Source: JBKPDV01 sp046728075 (GTDB lineage Bacteria; Acidobacteriota; Thermoanaerobaculia; UBA5066; Gp7-AA6). Taken from it: a stretch of DNA of 11,279 nucleotides. Every line of letters starts with the position of its first letter. Position 1 is the stretch's first letter. Location: positions 1 through 11,279 of the forward strand of contig JBKPDV010000194.1 in the NCBI GenBank assembly GCA_046728075.1, written 5' to 3'. Under the pieces are notes generated by a model. That model made no database searches. It saw only the letters and a list, made by a program, of their open reading frames with translations, and was not told the origin of the DNA. Positions 6,915-11,279 of this stretch are shown here, piece by piece. Made by a program: the position numbers and the translations under genes.

Positions 6915-7411
6915 AGACGTCCGCGTTCGACCCGGTCGCGGCCGTCCGGGTCCTGGAGAAGAACAACGTCCGTTACATCCTGATCGGAGGACTTGCTGCG
7001 CGTCTCTGGGGCTCGCCCACAGTCACGAACGACCTCGATCTCTGCTACGCGCGCGACCGAAGAAACCTCGCCGCGCTCGCGGCGGCCTTGAAGAACTTGA
7101 AGGCGCGCCTGCGCGGCGTTCCGGAAAAAGTCCCGTTTCTCCTGGACTCGAAGACCCTCGAGGCGGGCGACCACTTCACGTTTGAGACTCGGGCCGGCAA
7201 TCTGGACATTCTCGGTTTCCCCGCCGGCTCCGGGGGATTCGACTCGCTGGCCCGCACGGCACAGGAGATGGAGATCGCCAAAGGATTGAAAGTGCATGTC
7301 GCGGATGTCCGAGACTTGATCAAGATGAAGAGAGCCGCGGGACGCCCCAAAGACCTGATCGAGGTCGAGATTCTCTCCGCCCTTCAGGACGAGATCGAAA
7401 GCGAACCGTGA
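6911..7411 (+). CDS. MNT/AbiEii-like nucleotidyltransferase, candidate toxin of the module
   Basis: The 166-residue protein shows the polymerase-beta nucleotidyltransferase pattern: LIGGLAARLWG (24-34, with the GG at 26-27), then TNDLDL (39-44) giving Asp41 and Asp43 as metal ligands, and a third acidic residue, Asp99, in NLDILGF. The C-terminal motif DLIKMKRAAGRPKDLIEVEIL (135-155) is shared with AbiEii/DUF1814-like proteins. Relatives attach nucleotides to proteins or tRNAs and often act as toxins; AbiE protects against phage. The start is TTG at 6911, overlapping the TGA of the HTH gene (TTGA). This tight coupling argues for a functional pair. It is shorter than classical AbiEii, so it is better described as a minimal nucleotidyltransferase. 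Alternative: a housekeeping or antibiotic-modifying nucleotidyltransferase, less likely given the HTH partner. Confidence 0.8.
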   Translation: MKTSAFDPVAAVRVLEKNNVRYILIGGLAARLWGSPTVTNDLDLCYARDRRNLAALAAALKNLKARLRGVPEKVPFLLDSKTLEAGDHFTFETRAGNLDILGFPAGSGGFDSLARTAQEMEIAKGLKVHVADVRDLIKMKRAAGRPKDLIEVEILSALQDEIESEP

Positions 7412-7459
7412 ACCGGTTTCGTCCCGATCTTCGCCACGGCGCCAGAGGATAATCACTTC

Positions 7460-8578
7460 ATGAAACTCGAGACGATCGCTGTTCACGCGGGAGGGGAGCC
7501 CGACCCGGCGACGGGCGCGCTCGCGCCGCCCATCCACCTTTCGACCACGTTCGAGCACGGTCCGGCCGGAGAGCAGCCCCACGGCTACATGTACATTCGT
7601 GAGGGCAGCCCGACGGAGACCCGGCTGGAGGAGGCGCTCGCGGCGATCGAAGGGGGAGAGGCGGCGCTCGTCTACTCCTCCGGGATGGCGGCCGCCGCCG
7701 CCTATCTCGCGACCCTTCCTGCCGGCGCGCATGTGCTCTTCGCCGATGACATCTACTATGGGCTGCGGCAGATGGCCGCCGACTTCCTGACGCGGTGGAG
7801 CATCGCGGCCTCCGCGGTCGACATGGCGGACTTAGACGCGGTGCGCCGCGGGATCCGCAGGGAGACGCAGCTCGTCTGGGCGGAGTCCCCTTCCAACCCG
7901 CTGATGAAGGTCGTCGATTTGGCAGCCCTTGCGAAGATCGCGAAAGACGCCGGCGCGCGGTTCGCCGTGGACGGGACGTTTGCCACGCCGGTCCTCCAGC
8001 GCCCCTTGTCGCTCGGGGCGGACGTCGTGATGCACGCGGCGACGAAGTACCTGGGAGGCCACAGCGACGTTCAGGGCGGAGCGCTCGTTTTCGCGCGGCG
8101 AAGCGACGCTTTCGAGAAGGCGCAACACGTCCGGCATATCCTGGGCGGCGTCCTCTCGCCGTTCAACTCCTGGCTGGTCCTGCGGGGCCTGCGCTCGCTC
8201 GTCTGCCGGGTCGAGCGCCACTCGGCCAACGCGCTCGCGGTCGCACGAGCGCTGGCGGCTCACCCGGCCGTCGAGGTGGTCCACTATCCGGGTCTTCCCT
8301 CGCATCCGGGACACGAGATCGCGAAGCGGCAGATGTCAGGCTTCGGCGGGATGCTCTCCTTCCGCGTAAAGGGAGGGCGCGATCATGCAGTCGCTGTCTG
8401 CTCGAAGGTCCATATCTTCACGACGGCGACGTCTCTCGGAGGCACCGAGAGCCTGATCGAGCACCGAGCCTCGAGCGAAGGGCCGACTTCTCAGACGCCG
8501 CAGAATTTGCTGCGCTGCTCGATCGGGCTCGAGCACGCGGACGATCTGATAGCCGATCTGAGGCAGGCGTTGGGATAG
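7460..8578 (+). CDS. PLP-dependent Cys/Met metabolism enzyme (cystathionine gamma-synthase/lyase family)
   Basis: The 372-residue protein covers the whole fold-type I Cys/Met family. It shows TIAVHAGGEPD (5-15), APPIHLSTTF (22-31), YIREGSPT (45-52, phosphate-binding Tyr/Arg), SSGMAA (73-78), Tyr100 in DDIYYG for stacking on PLP, ESPSNP (142-147), Asp171 in VDGTFATP (the usual VDNTFATP carries Asn where this has Gly172), and catalytic Lys196 in ATKYLGGHSD. SLGGTESLIEHRAS near the C-terminus and LLRCSIGLE close the active site. Family reactions include O-acylhomoserine plus cysteine to cystathionine, cystathionine to cysteine, and methionine gamma-lysis. The sequence does not decide between them, so no symbol is given. 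The ATG has AGAGGA (7444-7449) upstream. It follows the nucleotidyltransferase by 48 bp, but its role is unrelated and it may have its own promoter. A double-hairpin repeat follows the stop. Confidence 0.92.
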   Translation: MKLETIAVHAGGEPDPATGALAPPIHLSTTFEHGPAGEQPHGYMYIREGSPTETRLEEALAAIEGGEAALVYSSGMAAAAAYLATLPAGAHVLFADDIYYGLRQMAADFLTRWSIAASAVDMADLDAVRRGIRRETQLVWAESPSNPLMKVVDLAALAKIAKDAGARFAVDGTFATPVLQRPLSLGADVVMHAATKYLGGHSDVQGGALVFARRSDAFEKAQHVRHILGGVLSPFNSWLVLRGLRSLVCRVERHSANALAVARALAAHPAVEVVHYPGLPSHPGHEIAKRQMSGFGGMLSFRVKGGRDHAVAVCSKVHIFTTATSLGGTESLIEHRASSEGPTSQTPQNLLRCSIGLEHADDLIADLRQALG

Positions 8579-8606
8579 AGCTCGTGAAGTTCTCGGAGCA
8601 AGCAAT

Positions 8607-8723
8607 CCCCTCTCCCCCGAGGGGAGAGGGCAGGGTGAGGGGTTTGGAGCGAACTGATTTGCAGCGCCTGTTACGTCGGCAAAGGCACCCCTCACCCCGA
8701 CCCTCTCCCGCCGGGAGAGGGGG
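8607..8723. repeat. GC-rich double-hairpin palindromic repeat
   Basis: Two hairpins face each other. The first is CCCTCTCCCC (8608-8617) with GGGGAGAGGG (8621-8630). The second is CCCTCTCCC (8701-8709) with GGGAGAGGG (8713-8721). Between them, GGGTGAGGGG (8633-8642) is complementary to CCCCTCACCC (8688-8697), so the whole element can fold as one palindrome. The unit (hairpin, 2-base spacer, GGGTGAGGGG) recurs once near 11020-11054. Repeats of this composition are widespread in GC-rich genomes and translate as PSPPRGEG or HPSPRPSP-like peptides. Its position between two genes suits a terminator or transcript-end role. Its last G-rich bases lie 12 bases before the next ATG. Confidence 0.8.
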
Positions 8724-8735
8724 TAGTTGGCGGCG

Positions 8736-9869
8736 ATGAGGCTTCGTACCGCCCTCTGCGATTTGCTCGGCATCGATCACCCGATCCTCCAGTCCGGCAT
8801 GCGCCGGGTCGCTGGGCCTGAGCTCGCGGCCGAAGTCTCCAACGCTGGCGGTCTCGGAATTCTGGCGGGGCTTCTCGCAAAGGGGGAGGACCTGCGCGCG
8901 CAGATCCGCCGCGTCCGGGAGCTGACGGATCGACCGTTCGGCGTCAACCTCTGGCTCCACTCGGAGCTTCGGCCCCCCGTCGATCCGGCTGCCCTCCCGC
9001 AGGAGCGGGTGGCCGCCGTTCAGGAGACGTTGAATGTTTTCCGGCGGCGGCTGGGGGTCGCGGAGAGTGCGGCGAGACCCGCTCCAACTCCCGACACGGT
9101 CGACGAGGCCTTCGAGACGATCCTCGAGGAGCGCGTTCCCGTCTGGAGCACCGGTCTGGGCGAGCCGGACGCTGAGAGAATTGGCCGCTGCCACGAGCGC
9201 GGGATCCGCGTCGTCGTGATGGTCGCAACCGTGGAGGACGCCCGCCGTGTCGCCAACGCCGGTGTCGATGCGGTCGTCGCGCAGGGAGCGGAGGCGGGGG
9301 GACACCGCTCGTTCGGGGTCAAGCCCGCGTCGCGAGAGGAGGCCTCCGTCGGTACGATGATTCTCGTTCCGGAAATCGTGGACGCCGTCGGAGTACCGGT
9401 CGTTGCCGCCGGAGGCATCGCCGACGGAAGAGGAATCGCGGCAGCCCTGGCGCTTGGCGCCTCGGGGGTGATGCTCGGAACGCGCTTCGTCGCGACGAAA
9501 GAATCGCAGGCGGCCGCGTTCTGGAAGCAGGCGATCGTCGAGGCCCGGGGAGATCAGACGGCGATCACGGATGTCTTCACGGGACTCTATGCGCGGGCCA
9601 TTCCCAACGCATTCGCGACAGGCTACGAGGCTTCTGGAGCGCCGGTTCTTCCGTCGCTGCTCCAGTCCTCGACGGCGCAGGACGTCTACGCCGCCTCGGC
9701 CGCTCAAGGCAACCGTGATTACTTTCCTCTCCTGGCAGGACAATCGAGCGCCCTGATTCACGACCTGCCGGGAGCTGCGGAGGTCGTGCGGGCGCTGGTG
9801 GCCGAGACACGATCGGCAATCGCGGCTGCCGCGCAACGAGCCGGCCTCGAGCTGAGAGCTGAGAGCTGA
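8736..9869 (+). CDS. Nitronate monooxygenase (2-nitropropane dioxygenase family), FMN enzyme
   Basis: The 377-residue protein has the FMN-binding TIM-barrel motifs of class I nitronate monooxygenases: GIDHPILQSGM (12-22), NAGGLGIL (36-43), GVNLWL (69-74), AQGAEAGGHRS (182-192, His190 the probable catalytic base), VVAAGGIADGRG (222-233, phosphate binding) and ALGASGVMLGTRF (239-251). The family oxidises alkyl nitronates, such as the toxin propionate-3-nitronate, to carbonyl compounds and nitrite. Some relatives are FabK-like enoyl-ACP reductases or other flavin oxidoreductases, but the EAGGH motif favours the monooxygenase. I chose ATG 8736 because MRLRTALCDLLGIDHP is the usual N-terminus; an in-frame TTG at 8727 is possible. 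The G-rich end of the upstream repeat (AGAGGGGG, 8716-8723) may serve as a distant Shine-Dalgarno. The last residues (LELRAES) are encoded by the heptamer array, and the TGA overlaps the start of the methyltransferase. Confidence 0.88.
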   Translation: MRLRTALCDLLGIDHPILQSGMRRVAGPELAAEVSNAGGLGILAGLLAKGEDLRAQIRRVRELTDRPFGVNLWLHSELRPPVDPAALPQERVAAVQETLNVFRRRLGVAESAARPAPTPDTVDEAFETILEERVPVWSTGLGEPDAERIGRCHERGIRVVVMVATVEDARRVANAGVDAVVAQGAEAGGHRSFGVKPASREEASVGTMILVPEIVDAVGVPVVAAGGIADGRGIAAALALGASGVMLGTRFVATKESQAAAFWKQAIVEARGDQTAITDVFTGLYARAIPNAFATGYEASGAPVLPSLLQSSTAQDVYAASAAQGNRDYFPLLAGQSSALIHDLPGAAEVVRALVAETRSAIAAAAQRAGLELRAES

Positions 9870-9870
9870 C
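9850..9870 (+). repeat. Tandem heptamer AGCTGAG, three copies, across a gene junction
   Basis: The copies are AGCTGAG (9850-9856), AGCTGAG (9857-9863) and AGCTGAC (9864-9870). Because 7 is not a multiple of 3, the TGA in each copy (9853, 9860, 9867) falls in a different frame, so the array stops all three forward frames. The third TGA ends the nitronate monooxygenase gene. The CTG at 9866 in the last copy is the best start for the methyltransferase. GAGAG at 9854-9858, also within the array, could act as a weak ribosome-binding site 7 bases upstream of that CTG. Confidence 0.8.
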
Positions 9871-10648
9871 AGCCAAGAATTTCCCGGACCACTTCTCTAC
9901 GGCGGCGCAACAGTACGCGCGCTTCCGCCCGCGCTATCCCGCAGCCCTCTTCGACTGGCTCGCGAGCCTCTGCCGGCGCCGGGAGCTCGCCTGGGATTGC
10001 GCGACGGGAAGCGGTCAGGCGGCTCTCGAGCTCGCGCGCCGCTTCCAGCGCGTGGTCGCCACCGATGCGTCAGAAAAGCAGATCGCGCAAGCCCCGCCTC
10101 GTTCGGGAATGACCTACCTCGTCGCGCCCGCGGAAAACTCGGGGCTCGGAACAGAGACTGTCGATCTCGTCACCGTCGCGCAGGCGTTGCACTGGTTCGA
10201 CCGGCCGCGCTTTTACTCTGAAGTTGGCCGCATTCTCGTGCCCGGCGGAGTGATCGCCGTGTGGAGCTACCAGCTGGCCTCGGTCGACGCCCGGGTAGAC
10301 CGGGTCGTTCGGCACCTCTACGGCGACGTCGTGGGCGCCTACTGGCCTCCCGAGCGCGCGCTGGTCGAGCGCGGCTATGCGAGCCTCTCCTTTCCGTTTG
10401 CGGAGATTTCCCCTCCGCCGTTTCTCATGGAGGAGACCTGGGATCTCGCGCAACTGATCGGATACCTGGGCACCTGGTCCGCCGTTGCCCGCTACCGGGA
10501 AAAGACCGGAGGCGACCCGATCGAGCGGGTGCGTCCCGACCTCGAGCAGGCGTGGGGCGATCCGGAGGGACCTCGGGTCGTCCGCTGGCCGCTCTCCCTG
10601 CGCGTTGGCCGAAAGGAGACTCCGCAGAACGGCCGCGCGCTCCTATGA
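9866..10648 (+). CDS. Class I SAM-dependent methyltransferase with apparent CTG start
   Basis: The frame reads 260 residues from CTG 9866. The N-terminus TAKNFPDHFS, then YARFRPRYP (17-25), is the standard opening of a methyltransferase group usually 250-260 residues long. SAM-binding motif I is AWDCATGSGQAA (42-53, Asp44 and Gly-rich loop), and Asp67 in VVATDAS ends beta strand 2. AQALHWFD and LVPGGVIAVWSY are the later core motifs. An in-frame TGA at 9860-9862 blocks extension, and there is no ATG, GTG or TTG until GTG 10052, which would delete motif I. CTG 9866 overlaps the preceding TGA by 4 bases in the coupled arrangement usually seen as ATGA. The substrate is unknown; relatives methylate varied small molecules. 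The gene lies between nitronate monooxygenase and emfourin in a likely operon. The alternative is that an ancestral ATG was lost and the gene is expressed poorly. Confidence 0.82.
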   Translation: MTAKNFPDHFSTAAQQYARFRPRYPAALFDWLASLCRRRELAWDCATGSGQAALELARRFQRVVATDASEKQIAQAPPRSGMTYLVAPAENSGLGTETVDLVTVAQALHWFDRPRFYSEVGRILVPGGVIAVWSYQLASVDARVDRVVRHLYGDVVGAYWPPERALVERGYASLSFPFAEISPPPFLMEETWDLAQLIGYLGTWSAVARYREKTGGDPIERVRPDLEQAWGDPEGPRVVRWPLSLRVGRKETPQNGRALL

Positions 10649-10667
10649 TGGGGAATCGGAAGGCCGC

Positions 10668-10985
10668 ATGAAGATCACGCTCATCCGAACGGGAGGGGTT
10701 GCCGGCATGCGGCGCGCGATCGAGATCGACACGGACGACATCGATCCCGAACGCGCGCGCGAGCTCGAGCGCCTCGTCAAGGCCGCCAACCTGCAGCGCC
10801 TTTCCGAGCCGACCCTCACCTCCGACCGAGCGCCCGACCGTCTGCGCTACAAGCTGACGGTGGTCAACGGCACCAGGAAGCACTCAGCCACGTTCGACGA
10901 GCACCGAATCCCGGAGGCAGTCAAGCCGCTCATCGAAGCCGTCTGGAGCGGCGCCCCGCCGGGACCCGGAACAGTTACGGCCTAA
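10668..10985 (+). CDS. Emfourin-like protein inhibitor of M4 protealysin-type peptidases
   Basis: The protein has 105 residues. It opens MKITLIRTGGVAGMRRAIEID (1-21), with the R-x-G-G-x-A-G pattern that I recognise from emfourin-family proteins. It continues with an acidic stretch, DTDDID (21-26), an amphipathic helix (RELERLVKAANLQRL, 31-45), a beta strand, YKLTVVNG (61-68), and the ending ATFDEHRIPEAVKPLIEAVW (74-93). The pattern, order and length fit the family. Emfourin of Serratia proteamaculans is a tight proteinaceous inhibitor of protealysin and is encoded next to it. A fitting protealysin-like target is encoded here at 5509-6537, about 4.1 kb upstream. The ATG has GGAAGG (10658-10663) 4 bases before it and starts 19 bases after the methyltransferase stop, so the gene is likely co-transcribed with that operon. 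There is no signal peptide, which agrees with cytosolic inhibition. Identity is from pattern recognition, not from a search. Confidence 0.78.
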   Translation: MKITLIRTGGVAGMRRAIEIDTDDIDPERARELERLVKAANLQRLSEPTLTSDRAPDRLRYKLTVVNGTRKHSATFDEHRIPEAVKPLIEAVWSGAPPGPGTVTA

Positions 10986-11019
10986 CGCGAAGACCAAACG
11001 AGGAGCGGCCAGTCTGTCA

Positions 11020-11054
11020 CCCTCTTCCGGCGGGAGAGGGTTGGGGGAGGGGCG
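11020..11054. repeat. Half copy of the GC-rich hairpin repeat, possible terminator
   Basis: CCCTCTTCC (11020-11028) pairs with GGGAGAGGG (11032-11040), with one G-T pair, and is followed by GGGGGAGGGGC. This is the same hairpin-plus-G-tract unit found twice in opposite orientation at 8607-8723, but slightly decayed and single. It lies about 35 bases after the emfourin stop and ahead of a converging minus-strand gene, so it may help end transcription from both sides. No T-run is visible. Confidence 0.6.
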
Positions 11055-11093
11055 CTTTCGCCGGTCCTTCCGGAGAAACCGATTCCGGTCCGC

Positions 11094-11279
11094 TTATTCA
11101 GTCGCGGGAGAGGGGATGTCTTTTCCTTCCGCCAGGAACCGGTAGGCCCTCGCGCCCGACGAGGCCGGCCTCGAACATTCGCCGGTCGACGGGGGAGAGG
11201 CTCTTCTCCTGACGTCTCGTGAGGAGGCGCCGGTGGCGCACATGAACGAGGTATTCGGGGATCTCCCAGAGGTCCTCGT
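11094..11279 (-). CDS. 3' end of an unidentified minus-strand gene (partial, possibly frameshifted)
   Basis: Two minus-strand frames are open from the window edge, while every plus frame has stops. One frame begins EDLWEIPEYLVHVRHRRLLT and continues to DRRMFEAGLVG, then becomes less protein-like and ends at TGA (11098-11100). The other becomes protein-like only near its end (AYRFLAEGKDIPSPATE) and stops at TAA (11094-11096). The share of G or C at third codon positions appears to move from the first frame to the second near 11144-11162. This suggests one gene with a frameshift there, real or from sequencing. No family is recognised and no start is within the window. It converges on the emfourin operon. 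Confidence 0.45.
   Translation of the reverse strand, partial: TRTSGRSPNTSFMCATGASSRDVRRRASPPSTGECSRPASSGARAYRFLAEGKDIPSPATE

Noticed and set aside
8418..9836. 472-residue minus-strand open frame over the nitronate monooxygenase
   Set aside because: It is antisense to a gene with clear FMN-binding motifs and reads through both palindromic repeats, giving repeat-derived peptides.

Overview
This is a GC-rich bacterial window with compact genes, long spurious antisense frames, GTG/TTG/CTG starts and several families of short palindromic repeats. The gene content (secreted S9 peptidase, cytosolic-type M4 peptidase, membrane-bound SpoIIE phosphatase, GT-C membrane protein) suits a free-living soil or sediment bacterium, for example an Acidobacteriota-like or other deep-branching GC-rich lineage. 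No rRNA or ribosomal protein is present, so the phylum is a guess.

Layout. Positions 2-61 hold what looks like the C-terminal tail of a membrane protein (+). It converges on a minus-strand multi-pass GT-C/DUF2142-like glycosyltransferase (101-1564). A 108-bp divergent region separates that gene from a four-TM SpoIIE/PP2C phosphatase (1673-2869). A strong GC hairpin follows, then a secreted prolyl-oligopeptidase-family S9 peptidase (3155-5314). A 195-bp intergenic patch carries GTCGACA heptamers on both sides of a ~103-bp palindromic MITE-like element. It precedes a protealysin-like M4 metallopeptidase (5509-6537). An AT-rich, palindrome-filled promoter drives a two-gene module of XRE-type HTH protein and MNT/AbiEii-like nucleotidyltransferase (6609-7411). 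Next come a Cys/Met-metabolism PLP enzyme (7460-8578), a GC-rich double-hairpin repeat, and a likely operon of nitronate monooxygenase (8736-9869), class I SAM methyltransferase (9866-10648) and an emfourin-like protease inhibitor (10668-10985). The window ends with a half copy of the hairpin repeat and the 3' end of a minus-strand gene that may be frameshifted.

How they fit together. The most informative pair is the protealysin-like M4 protease and the emfourin-like small protein. In Serratia, emfourin is encoded beside protealysin and inhibits it. Here both partners are present but lie about 4.1 kb apart, with the inhibitor in a different transcription unit. The second notable point is a three-copy heptamer array (AGCTGAG) at the nitronate monooxygenase/methyltransferase junction. 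It encodes the end of the first protein, contributes TGA in all three forward frames, and apparently supplies a CTG start for the methyltransferase. A start placed at the first downstream GTG would remove the methyltransferase's SAM-binding motif.
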